Part shown: positions 41,169 through 51,959 of the stretch, one piece after another
Layout: the number at the start of each line of letters is the position of its first letter
Position numbering within the stretch: position 1 is the stretch's first letter
NCBI GenBank assembly: GCA_039621445.1
Contig: CP154954.1
Span: 70,312,670 to 70,376,669, forward strand
Source: Euglena gracilis
Taxonomy: Eukaryota; Euglenida; Euglenophyceae; Euglenales
Reading direction: 5' to 3'
DNA length: 64,000 bases
Program-made: the position numbers and the translations under genes
The notes under the pieces: generated by a model
The model's input: only the letters and a program-made list of their open reading frames with translations
The model's database searches: none
Told to the model about the DNA's origin: nothing

Positions 41169-43504
41169 CGAGCGATGTAACGGCCTACGCGTCCGCGTTG
41201 TCGGCGAATGCGACCGCGATTCGGCCCGTAGGGTTCGATTTGGCGCGGTTCCTACACCGGCAGCCGCCGCGAATGGAACGGTTGGATCCGGCTCCGTCCC
41301 GTGCATAACACTGGTGTCGGTAAAATCGTACTTTCGCTCCGGAGCCGAGATAAGGTTTCGGTCCCGTCCGCGTCTTTCACCACATTCGCGAAACCGCCCG
41401 TGCGTCAGCACGGGCCTGCGTGCTTGTCGCTGTAACTCTGCACGGTACTCGTATTTGAGGAGATCGTGAAAAATTGAATTAAGCCTAGCCAATCCGGCCA
41501 AAAGCCAAATTTTGGGCCAGATCTTGTACGATTGTGTACCAGACTGGCAAATCAGCCTGAAAGGCTCCTATACCGTTCCCCACATCGTTTCTGATGGCTA
41601 ATTACCATTGGTTACCAGATGGGAGTGACCATGAGGCACGATGCCAGAGTGTAATGCAAAGGGATATGCTGATAATGGCAATTTTTCCTTTGCTCACGAT
41701 GTCATAGACATGATTTACTTGTATTTTCAAGCGTATTTTTGCTTTTTTTGCAATATTTTTGCACAATTTCATAGCTTTTTGGGTGATGTGGTGTTATTAG
41801 ACACCCAAATCCCCAAAATCTATACAACAACAAACATGCAGTGTCATTGGACACTCTCAACAAGCATGTAACGGCCGAGCGATGTAACGGCCTACGCGTC
41901 CGCGTTGTCGGCGAATGCGACCGCGATTCGGCCCGTAGGGTTCGATTTGGCGCGGTTCCTACACCGGCAGCCGCCGCGAATGGAACGGTTGGATTCGGCT
42001 CCGTTCCGTGCATAACACTGGTGTCGGCAAAATCGTACTTTCGCTCCGGAGCCGACATAAGGTTTCGGTCCCGTCCGCGTCTTTCACCACAGTCGCGAAA
42101 CCGCCCGTGCGTCAGCACGGGCCTACGTGCTTGTCGCTGTAACTCTGCACGGTACTCTTATTTGAGGAGATCGTGAAAAATTGAATTAAGCCTAGCCAAT
42201 CCGGCCAAAAGCCAAATTTTGGGCCAGATCTTGTACGATTGTGTACCAGACTGGCAAATCAGCCTGAAAGGCTCCTATACCGTTCCCCATATCGTTTCTG
42301 ATGGCTAATTACCATTGGTTACCAGATGGGAGTGACCATGAGGCACGATGCCAGAGTGTAATGCAAAGGGATATGCTGATAATGGCAATTTTTCCTTTGC
42401 TCACGATGTCATAGACATGATTTACTTGTATTTTCAAGCGTATTTTTGCTTTTTTTGCAATATTTTTGCACAATTTCATAGCTTTTTGGGTGATGTGGTG
42501 TTATTAGACACCCAAATCCCCAAAATCTATACAACAACAAACATGCAGTGTCATTGGACACTCTCAACAAGCATGTAACGGCCGAGCGATGTAACGGCCT
42601 ACGCATCCGCGTTGTCGGCGAATGCGACCGCGATTCGGCCCGTAGGGTTCGATTTGGCGCGGTTCCTACACCGGCAGCCGCCGCGAATGGAACGGTTGGA
42701 TTCGGCTCCGTTCCGTGCATAACACTGGTGTCGGCAAAATCGTACTTTCGCTCCGGAGCCGACATAAGGTTTCGGTCCCGTCCGCGTCTTTCACCACAGT
42801 CGCGAAACCGCCCGTGCGTCAGCACGGGCCTACGTGCTTGTCGCTGTAACTCTGCACGGTACTCTTATTTGAGGAGATCATGAAAATTGAATTAAGCCTA
42901 GCCAATCCGGCCGAAAGCCAAATTTTGGGCCAGATCTTGTACGATCGTGTACCAGACTGGCAAATCAGCCCGAAAGGCTCCTATACTATTCCCCACATCG
43001 TTTCTGATGGCTAATTACCATTGGTTACCAGATGGGCTAATGGCCATTTTTTAGTACCTTTGGCAGCATTCTGCCCATTAACCCTTCTGTATGGGCTATT
43101 AGGCCTGGTACAGTTCAGAGGGCTATAGCCCACAATTCGGAGCCATTTCGCCTCACTAGAATCAATTTTAGGAGCACTTATGTGCAAATTTCTATTAAAA
43201 TCAATGATTTTCTGCAATTTTTGGTGGTCTTTCCCTATTCTGGCACTCATATCCCTAATGGGAGTGACCATGAGGCACGATGCCAGAGTGTAATGCAAAG
43301 GGATATGCTGATAATGGCAATTTTTCCTTTGCTCACGATGTCATAGACATGATTTACTTGTATTTTGAAGCGTATTTTTGCTTTTTTACAATATTTATGC
43401 ACAATTTCACAGCTTTTTGGGTGATGTGATGTTATTAGACACCCAAATCCCCAAAATCTATACAACAACAAACATGCAGTGTTATTGGACACTCTCAACA
43501 AGCA
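41169..43504. repeat. 707-bp tandem repeat, three units
   Basis: Units start at about 41171, 41878 and 42585 (GAGCGATGTAACGGCC), an exact 707-base period for the first two steps. Units 2 and 3 are nearly identical; unit 1 is more diverged. Unit 3 contains an extra block of about 220 bp (43040-43260) absent from the others. Each unit has a minus-strand open frame of about 138 codons (MLTHGRFRDCGERRGRDRNL) conserved because of the duplication. Coding function is doubtful. Confidence 0.85.
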
Positions 43505-43737
43505 CTATGTGCACTTGGCAAATTTGCAGTCTTAAATGACTAAAAATGCAATGAAGTTGCACTTTTGGTTACAAAAATGCAACTCTCGACGCAGAATCTG
43601 CATTTCTGCCCTAAATCCTGATAGGGATTTCCCTAAAAATCTGATAAAAGTCAGTATTTCTCAGTGGCATGGTCACCAATGGTGAGATTTTGTCATATTT
43701 GCAGTGCTTTTTTCTGCTTACCACACTAACCATTCTT

Positions 43738-43830
43738 GCCCCCCCCCCCACTTTATTCAGTGGGACCCCCTTACCGATATAATTCGGACCCCCCCCCACT
43801 TTATTCAGTGGGACCCCCTTACCGATACCC
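43738..43830. repeat. Two-unit repeat with C tract
   Basis: CACTTTATTCAGTGGGACCC, each time preceded by a C run and followed by CCTTACCGATA, occurs twice in tandem (unit about 48 bp). Confidence 0.75.
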
Positions 43831-43872
43831 AATGGTCATCATGTGCAACACCAATGGTGTCATTCTGCAAGG

Positions 43873-44969
43873 TTTATAAGAACCATAGCTCAAAAATGGT
43901 GAAATACAGCTTTTTGTGATGCATTTCACCGCACTGGAACAATGTTCCATCCTTTTATGTGCATTCACAGTTCATTTGCGGTTTTTCAAAGTGGTATAAG
44001 CCACACCAACCACAGTTGTTCTGTGATTTGGCAGCAGCCTGCCACAATTCCGCATTTTTTCTGCGGTTGTACACCTCACTATGATTTTTTTTGGCAATCT
44101 GCCTAATTCTTTTGATTCGGGTATACACCCAGTAGTATTTTTGTGCCATGCATATTCCGCAAGGCAAGGTTTCTGGGCGATAAAGCCTACCGCCCCATTA
44201 TTTTTGGCTAAGGCCTACCCTTCAGCCTACAGGCTGCACAGCCAAGGCACAAATGCCAAATCTACAGTTTTTATGACTACTGCCCGCTATTCTGAGGTAC
44301 ACGCCTCTGGGGATACCCCATCGGCAACATCGTGTCCGTACCGCGCAGCGAAGTCTTCCCCAGCGGTATAGGCCGCCATTAAGAAGACGCACAGCGCACA
44401 GCGCGCACACCGTAATAGTAGTTCCTAACTTGTTACTTTTCGGCCTTAAGGCCCCCATAAAACTGCCAGACAGCAAAAATTCTTTGTAAGGTCTTTAGAC
44501 CAGTCCCCAACTCCTCTCCCCTTTCCCCCCCGGGCAAAATCGCTGTCGCCGGCAGTTGGTTTTGTAAATAGGCTTTCCTCCCTGGTCAGGTATGACTGGC
44601 CAGGTGCCCCCTCCTTCCACACCCTACCCTTCAATCTTTTCCGACTATGGAATGAGACCTCCTCACGTGTCATAGACACACCCCAAACTGGGTGGATGGG
44701 ACTTTCTGGAATGGAAACCTTCCAGCCCCATTTTCGAATGGGCTCTTCCACTTCCACCCCTTTGCCGCAATAAGTAGGCACCGCATAAGCGGTTAACCAC
44801 TTTTGCGCGTTCCTGCGTTATTTCGCACATTCCTTCCCACACCCCTGGTGACAGGAGAACCAAAAGCCGCACACGGCTCTGTGACAGGTCCCCGTCCCCA
44901 GGACTGTGTCCGGCATCCCGACTGGCCTGGTCCAGTAGGGAAATCGGGCATAGCCCTGGGAGGAGGATG
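43873..44969 (+). mobile_element. 5'-truncated small non-coding LTR element, interior
   Basis: The sequence matches the interior of the next element (45430-46546) from TATAAGAACCATAGCTC onward, with moderate divergence. It ends in the polypurine tract GGGAGGAGGATG directly before the LTR at 44970. Its own 5' LTR is missing. No gag or pol is present in any frame. Confidence 0.75.
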
Positions 44970-45407
44970 TGTACCAGGCAGCCGTAAGGCCGTGGTACTG
45001 TGTATGTAGGTGTAAGCCTACAGCCAGATATAGCTCTGAGCCCCATACACAGTACTATGCTAGGTGGTATTCCTAAAGAAGGCCAACGGCCTGAATTAGG
45101 AATACCTAACCCTTATTCTGGTTTTTCTCTCCACAGGTGGTATTCGTATTCTTATCTTTTGCTTCACTTGAATATCAAGTTTGATTTGTTTCATTTGAAG
45201 TCCGAAACGGACAGCCAAGTCACTTGGCATTTTCTTTGTGTAGCCCATAGGGCTCCTCCACCTGCCTTGTGCTCTGCATAAACCCAAAGGCAATAAAAAC
45301 TAATAGTTAAGTAAAAGATTTCCTTTTTTGTTAATCTCCTGGTTCTGTTCCCACGGGAGGGTGTAAGTAGGCCGACAGGCAGTGGGAATAGAGTCAGGGG
45401 ACGTACA
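44970..45407 (+). repeat. LTR shared by two elements in tandem
   Basis: 438 bp, TGTACCAGGC...ACGTACA. It is preceded by a polypurine tract (so a 3' LTR) and followed by CT and a PBS (so also a 5' LTR). Its right half, from CACAGGTGGTATTC through CAATAAAAACTA to the end, matches the LTR at 46547. Its left (U3) half does not. Confidence 0.85.
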
Positions 45408-46546
45408 CTTGGTAGCAGAGGACCATAGCTCAAGAATTATAAGAACCATAGCTCAAAAATGGTGAAATCCAGCTTTTTGTGATGAATTTCACCGCACTGG
45501 AACAATGTTCCATCCTTTTATGTGCATTCACAGTTCATTTGCGGTTTTTCAAAGTGGTATAAGCCACACCAACCACAGTTGTTCTGTGATTTGCAGCAGC
45601 CTGCCACAATTCCGCATTTTTTCTGCGGTTGTACACCTCATTATGATCTTTTTGGCAATATGCCGAATTTTTTTGATTCGGATATACACCCATTAATATT
45701 TTTGTGCCATGCATATTCCGCAAGGCAATGTTTCTGGGCGATAAAGCCTACCCCCCCCCATTATTTTTGGCTAAGGCCAACCCTTCAGCCTACAGGCTGC
45801 ACACCCAAGGCACAAATGCCAAATCTACAGTTTTTAGGGCTACTGCCCGCTATTTTGAGGTACACGCCTCTGGGGATAACCCATCGACAACATCGTGCTC
45901 GCGTTGCACTGTGAAGACTTCACATCGGTATATGCCGCAGTAAGAAGACGCACAGCGTACATCGCGCACACCGCAATAATTAGGCCAACTTGTTACTTTT
46001 CGGCCTTAAGGCCCCCATAAGACTGCTAGACAGCAAAAATTCTTTGTAAGGTCTTTAGATTAGCCCCCTACTCCTCTCCCCTTTCCCCCCCCGGGCAAAA
46101 TCGCTGTCGCTGGCAGTTGGTTTTGTAAATAGGCTTTCTTCCCTGGTCAGGTATGACTGGCCAAGTGCCCCCTCCTTCCACACCCACCCGAGAATTCGTT
46201 TTCCGATCATGGAATACACCACCCCAAGTGCCATAGGCACACCCAAACCTGGGTGGACGGGATTTCTGGAAAGAAAACCTTCCAGCCCCACTTTCCAAGC
46301 GGGCTCTTCCACTTCCACCCCTTTACCGCAATAAGTAGTTAGCCGCATAAGCGGGTAAACTCTTTTGCGTGTTTTGGGTTTTTGGGTTCCCCTCTCTCCC
46401 TTCGGTTTCTGGTTTTTGACCATGTGATGGAGAAGCAGACCCAAGACATGCTTTCCTGGTGTACATTCCTTAGTCTGAGAGCTCTGCTTGAATCCTCGCT
46501 GGCTTGGTCCAGTAAGGAAATCGGGCAAAGCCCTGGGAGGGGGATG
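45408..46546 (+). mobile_element. Small non-coding LTR element (TRIM/LARD-like), interior
   Basis: 1,139 bp between two LTRs. It starts CT-TGGTAGCAGAGG and ends CTGGGAGGGGGATG. With its LTRs it makes a complete 1,995-bp element with no coding capacity that I can support. It must depend on proteins of another element; the LTR match points to element B. Confidence 0.75.
45410..45421 (+). other. Primer-binding site
   Basis: TGGTAGCAGAGG, the same 12 bases as in element C, two bases after the LTR. Confidence 0.85.
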
Positions 46547-46964
46547 TGTACCAGGCAGCATGAACATGACACTGTGCACAGCAGCAGACTGCAGAATGTA
46601 CAATGTCATGCTGGATAGTACTATTCCATGTTCTGCAACACAAATTGCAGAATTAGGAATAGCCTATCCTATCTCGGATCTGCCTTCTCATTTCACAGGT
46701 GGTATTATTTCTTTTGTTTCATCCTCCATAAGCCCAAAAGGGCAAACCAAGATTTCAAGTTCAACACTCCGATAGGAGAACATTGGAGGAACGAGTTTCC
46801 AAACAAATCCCTCTCTTTTGCCTTGTGCTCTGCATAAACCCAAAGGCAATAAAAACTAATAGTTAAGTGAAAGCATTTTCTCTTTTGTTACTCTCCTGGT
46901 TCTGTTCCCACGGGAGGGTGTAAGTAGGCCGACAGGCAGTGGGAATAGAGTCAGGGGACGTACA
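46547..46964 (+). repeat. 3' LTR of the small element
   Basis: 418 bp, the inverted near-copy of the element B LTR at 17159-17576. It is preceded by a polypurine tract. No PBS follows; the sequence turns directly into the gag fragment of the next element. Confidence 0.85.
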
Positions 46965-46965
46965 C

Positions 46966-48339
46966 TACACCCCCATGGGTGTATGGTACATCGCGATTCC
47001 GCGAATTTGGTGGTGGTATGTTTCGATTCCGCGAATCTTGTGGTGGTATGTCACGATTCCGCGCTTCTTGTTGTAGAATGTTGCGATTCCGCGATTCGGA
47101 TTGTACATTGTCGTGATTCCGCGATTCGGGGTGTGGTAACATATCAGGGGGGTAGAAACCCCGTTGTTCACCCGCAAATCGGGGAACGTAAATTTGCGAC
47201 TACACGCTCAACAGTATAAATGGAGAACTCATCCCGGTCTTCCTCGGAGTCGTTGTCCATGGGAACAATGCCACCGGCAGTGTCCGGGACCACCGACCGC
47301 ATTTCAGCGGACCCAGGTAGAGCTGGGATTTCTCCCAATTGTGGAGGGGGGCAAGTCCCGAATGGGGCTTACCGGTGGTAGGGCCGGTGGGGGGGTTGGA
47401 AAAACAAGGTGTTTCCAACCCGTCCTCGTAAGGGGGGGACTCTCCTTGCAATTGGGTGCCAAAAGGCACTATTTGCCAACACCGTTCGGACATTCTGCCC
47501 ACTTGTGAGTCAGACTCCGCGGAAGCAGAGGGGGTCCGTAGACCCATTGTAGGGTTATGTTGTACCGCAAATGCGGTTGTTGTAAGGTTGGGTCTGCGAA
47601 TGCGGGTTGGGTCTGTAGACCCTTGGAGGTGGGGGGCACCACCGAATCGGCTTGGGTCCGAAGACCCTTGGGGGGGGGCACCGCCGAAGCGGTTTGTTGT
47701 AGGGGGGGGGGGACACCGCGTAAGCGGTTTGGGTTCTAAAACCCAGTTGTGAGGGGGGCACCGCCGAAGTGGCTTTGGCGTCCGCCCCTTGTAAGGGAAA
47801 AAATTCCACCGCAGAAGCGGCTCGGGCATCCGCCCCTTGTGAATAAAAATTTTCTGTCGCTAAAGCGACTTGGGCATCCGCCCTTGTGGAGAAAATTTTT
47901 CTGTCGCGTTAGCGACTTGGGCTTCCGCCCCTTGTGGATCCGTTTCAGGGGGGGGGTTGGTTCGGAAAACCCGTTGTAGGGGGGTTGGGGTCCGAAAACC
48001 CATTGTAAGGTGGGTTGGGGTCCGAAAACGCATTGTAGGGGGGTTGGGGTCCGAAAACCCATTGTAAGGTGGGTTGGGGTCCGAAAACGCATTGTAGGGG
48101 GTTGGGGTCCGAAAACCCGTTGTAGGGGGGGGTTGGGGTCCGAAAACCCATTGTAAGGTGGGTTGGGGTCCGAAAACCCATTGTGGGGGGGGATCAGCCG
48201 AAGCGGCTTGTACACCCGTCCCTTTTGTAAAATTGTACACCGCCGAAGCGGTTTTGTCTACATTCTGCAGTTTACGGAGTGGACCTATTAACAAATCATA
48301 CTTAATAGGTGCATTCCAGTTGGGATTTGTACTCTGCAT
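46966..48339 (-). pseudogene. B-like gag N-terminus with expanded repeats (element D)
   Basis: The ATG at 48339 has the same context as the gag start at 16908 and the protein also begins MQS (MQSTNPNWNAPIKYDLLIGP). Repeats follow: first FGPQP.LQWVFGPQP-type units from a 25-33-bp minisatellite (47950-48190), then RRCPP/FGGAPP units. At the left end are nine-residue SRNRDIPPQ units (46990-47130). The repeats shift frame several times. Coiled-coil and capsid parts are absent because the small LTR element ends at 46964. The same architecture as B with different repeat sequence suggests a rapidly changing N-terminal region. Confidence 0.6.
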
Positions 48340-48517
48340 ATTTTGGGGGAAAATTGTGAAAATTAGCCCAAAAACCCAAAAATGTAAGCAAGGGTGGGGA
48401 GATCAGGGGCTTTTTATGCGGCCGTAGCTGCTTGTGCCACCTGAGGCTCCTCGCCCGTGCGTACGAGCTGGAGCTCAGCTGAAAATTTGTGGGGGGGTCG
48501 TAAGACCATTTACCTAA

Positions 48518-48527
48518 TCTGCTACCA
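48518..48527 (-). other. Primer-binding site of element D
   Basis: The minus strand reads TGGTAGCAGA two bases after the LTR. Confidence 0.75.
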
Positions 48528-48529
48528 AG

Positions 48530-48939
48530 TGTACGTCCCGCCCTTTCTCTTTCGCTTTTCCATTTTTCACAGAAAAGGCGCGGGAGTAACAAAATAAAAT
48601 CTATAAACCCTTTTACCCCTTTATGCAGAGCACAAGGCAAAGGGAGAAGAGATTTTGTTTTGGGACCCGAGTCCCTTTTCTGTTGCTCTTGTTGACCTCT
48701 TCGGGTCTTGATAAACAAGAAAGAAATAATTGTAAAGATTGGGGTCTTCGCCCCTCAAAGGAAAACCTGCTTACAGAACAAACCCAATAAAACCTCAAGC
48801 TAAGTAGGAACCAAGTGTTTCTTATTCTGCAGGAGAATTCCCTAACTGGGACGTCATCACCAGTTAGTGCAGAATCACATAGCACTGTGTGCAGCTGGCC
48901 AAAGGCCAATAAACAGGCATTCGCCATTTGTAGCACACA
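48530..48939 (-). repeat. 5' LTR of element D
   Basis: On the minus strand it ends GGGACGTACA like the B family. The outer end is placed at TGTGTGCTAC by length (about 410 bp) and is uncertain. It shares the GCAGAGCACAAGGCAAA region with the B LTR (17290-17310) but is otherwise diverged. Confidence 0.6.
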
Positions 48940-49104
48940 ATGCCACCGACCAAAGATTTCCATCTTAGGGTGTTCCTGTTGGTGTAAGGCACTTATTTGG
49001 ACCCATCCCGACCATTTCCGGGTGGTTTGGACCCGCCACAGACCATTTTTATGACCACCGACTAGTTTGCATACAATTTTCTTCATAAAAAGTCGGCGAG
49101 ACTG

Positions 49105-49265
49105 GCCCGTAACTGCATTAGAGTGGGTGGTCGGCCGACTAATCCGCCGACCACCACTACCCCCCCCCCCCCCCCCACGTCTCGCCGACTAGCTGCCGAC
49201 CAGGCCTAGTCGGCCGACCAGTTGGGTGGTCGGCCTACTGGTCGGCCGACCACCCAGGACCCCCC
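49105..49265. repeat. GGTCGGCCGACC dyad cluster with C tracts
   Basis: Repeated CGGCCGAC/GTCGGCCG words (at least eight), such as TAGTCGGCCGACC and TGGTCGGCC, surround two runs of C. The whole segment can fold into several hairpins. Confidence 0.65.
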
Positions 49266-49854
49266 CCCCCGGTCAACCACCTAGAGCCGTCAGAAGTGAA
49301 GATGGCGCCGGCCATAAACGGACAAGAAGCTTAGTGCAACCAAGAGGGTCACAGGGGGGGGGGGTCACGGGGGGGTGACCCCCGTGGGGCTTGCAAGTGC
49401 TTAGAACACCCTCCATTTTCGCACAATTGAGCAATAACTGGCTGATTTGTGTCCTCTCGTACTTAATTCCTTCTTTTCAGGTTTTTTTTGGCAAATGGGC
49501 ACCTTACAATGCTTTGTTCTATTGTCAGCATTTTTTGGAATTGCTTGTGGTGACCATGGATTCATTTATTTTTGGTTTTGAAAGCCCCCGCCTGGGGGTT
49601 TTCAAGACTATCTGGTGGGTTTGGGCTGCAAGCTGCAATCATGGGTCAGTGCGGCCCTGTTGTATTCTGCACTTGGATTCATTTATTCACAGAAGTTTCA
49701 ATGGACGAGTCACCCGCCGTTGTTGTGTTTTCTGTTGCATTTTTTCGAATTGTGTTGCATTCCCCCACTCTCCTGATGTTGGGGCTAACCGGCATAGGCC
49801 GAAAATACTCTCCGCAAAGGCCCAACTCATTGGGGCGGGGGTCAAAGTGGTGGG
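49266..49854. other. No gene recognised
   Basis: An open frame (49391-49951) exists on the plus strand but shows no domain and runs into the C-tract repeat. It is not called as a gene. Confidence 0.35.
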
Positions 49855-50195
49855 GGTGTCTCCCCCGCGTCCCCCCCGCGTCCCCCCCCCCGCGTCCCCC
49901 CCGCGTCCCACTTTGGAGCCAAAATTTTGCTCTCGAGACAGCCAAATTTAGGAGGCTGATTCCTAATTTCAGGCAAATTTGAGGTTGGTGATTCCTAATT
50001 TGGTGTGGGTGATTCCTAACTTGCGGTGGGTGATTCCTAATTTGGGGTGGGTTTGTCCTAATTTGTTGTGGTAGAATCCTAATTTGACCAAAATTTTCTT
50101 GTAGCAAATTCCTAATTTCACCGTCCCAAAAATGGCGTCTCCCCCGCGTCCCTCCCCGCGTCCCCCCCCCGCGTCCCCCCCGCGTCCCAGACACC
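49855..50195 (+). repeat. Short repeat bracketed by GCGTCCCCC tracts
   Basis: Each edge is a cluster of four GCGTCCCCC-type units. The core has about seven GATTCCTAATTTGG units with a period near 22 bp, beginning GGAGCCAAAATT as the 17577 copy does. It is a T-variant (GCGT for GCGA) of the family at 17577-17905. Confidence 0.7.
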
Positions 50196-50754
50196 CCCGG
50201 TGTTTCTGAGGCTGTTACACCAAAAAAAATATCAAAGAACGTTCAACCCAGGAAGATTTTGGTCTTTTCCCCCACCAGCTGGGTCTTGCCCAAAGCTGGC
50301 ATGGTTGGATTGGCTTTGGGGAAAAGAGGTGCCCCTCCCCGTAAGGTCATTGCCATGCCATTACCACGCCACCCCCCAATTCAAGAAGACCCCCTGAACC
50401 TTGGATCTTGGAGTGAGGCTGTCACAGAGTGAGGCCAAGTGGAATGAGGCTGCCACAAACAGATCACTTATCAAAAGGTCTTATTTTTGGTGGGGAAGTT
50501 GGGGGTGTTCCCCCCGCGTCCCCCCCCCATCTCCAGGGTTGTATGGGAAGCTCCGCAGACATGAGGTAGGTGGTGAGGCGGGGTCACCCCCCCCCCCAGG
50601 GGGGTACGGTGGTTGGGCGGCCCCCCCCCCAGTTCTGGAAGGGGGGTCCCCGCCCACCCCCCTCCCCCTCCTCTGCGAGGACAAAAAATTTTTGCCCTCA
50701 AAGCGCCGGGTGTGTAATTTAGGACTTTTTTGAGGCTCAACATGACATTTTGAC

Positions 50755-50945
50755 AAAATGGCCAAAATTGGGCGAAAAATGGCTGTAACCAGGCTAGGTG
50801 GGGAGTTGCTGGGAAATCAAAATACTGTTATATAGGGCATTTTAAGGGCTTCAGTTTAGGTACATTAGGACATTTCTTTTCATTCCCCGCCATTTTTGAG
50901 AAATTCCAGAAAAATTGACCTTTTGACCCAAAAAACCGGCCAAAA
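50755..50945. repeat. Dispersed repeat (GGGGAGTTGC...AAATACTGTTA)
   Basis: It shares TGGGGAGTTGC.GGGAAAT and AAAATACTGT, then GGGCATTTTAAGGGCT and GGACATTTCTTTT, with 54105-54187 (partial) and 60165-60460 (two offset pieces). Nothing coding. Confidence 0.65.
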
Positions 50946-51959
50946 ATTTCACCGACCGAAAACTGGAGGTAGGAGGGGGTCCCCCCCCCTTGAGATTCGC
51001 ATACAACCCTGCACGCCCCCCCCCCCGCGTCCCAGATTTCGGCTGGGCACGTTTTTTGGTTCAAAGGAAAATTAAATACAAATTTCGGTGACACCAAAGA
51101 ATACGTGTGGGGGTGGTTGGGCCACAGTTCCCCCCCGCGTCCCCCCCCCCCGCGTCCCCCCCCCCCCCGCATCCCGAACCACCACCTTGGTTTCCACCAA
51201 CCCCCGGTTGAGTGATCGGGGGGGGGGGGGGCTAGCCTCAGTGGGAGGGGGTGTGGGGAGGGGGATGTAGGGGGGTGGGGGTTTTCCTGTTCCTGTGTGC
51301 ATTTTGGAATCACTGTACTTGAGGGGTCAAAAAATCGAAGGAAACACATTTTGCTTAAAATATACCCAAATTTGGCCAACCCCAACCCACAAAAATTCCG
51401 GCTCGGTGATTCCTAATTTTGCCACCAAAAATGTGGTGTTACCCCCGTGCCCCCCCCCCCTGTGACCCCCCCCGTGACCCCCCCCCGTGACCCGAACCAC
51501 CCCCTAGGGGTATGAGGTTTGGCACGTCCGACGAGGACCCTCAGCCACCAAGGAGGGGGTTCTTTTTCCGTGCCGAAGGGGTCGGACCCCCCAGGGGAGG
51601 TTGACAAAATACGTAATCCCTGGCGATTGCATGTTCCGACCCTGTTTGCAAATCCAATATTTCACCTGTCATGTTGCCCCTTGATCAAAAGCTCTCCCCT
51701 CACCCCCCAAAAACAAGACTCCCCCCAAGAATAAGACCCCCCTGGGTCTTATTCTTGGGGGGACCCCATGAAGCAAAAATCCAAAAATAAGCCCCCTCCC
51801 TGACGGCACAAATCGCTGGAGATGGTGAAACCTTTCCCTGAAGCATTACCCAAAAACCCTATTTCAAATACCATAATGAAATTTCAAAAATTGGGGGTGT
51901 TTGAGTTTCAAAAATACGATAAAAGAACCAATTTACTTGAATTTGCCATTTATTTGAAA
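50946..51959. other. C-tract mosaic, no gene
   Basis: It contains more GCGTCCCCCC clusters (51010-51180), a GTGACCCCCC cluster (51440-51495) and the self-complementary CCCCCCTGGGTCTTATTCTT-type hairpin near 51730-51765. No protein-like frame was found. Confidence 0.45.

Noticed and set aside
46055-46609. 184-codon minus-strand frame in the small LTR element
   Set aside because: It runs antisense to the element, crosses into the LTR and is not kept in the sister copy at 44446-44781 beyond short pieces.
47950-48190. Possible CRISPR array (regular GGGGTCCGAAAACCCATTGTA units)
   Set aside because: Units are contiguous with no unique spacers, in a eukaryotic gag region; it is a minisatellite.
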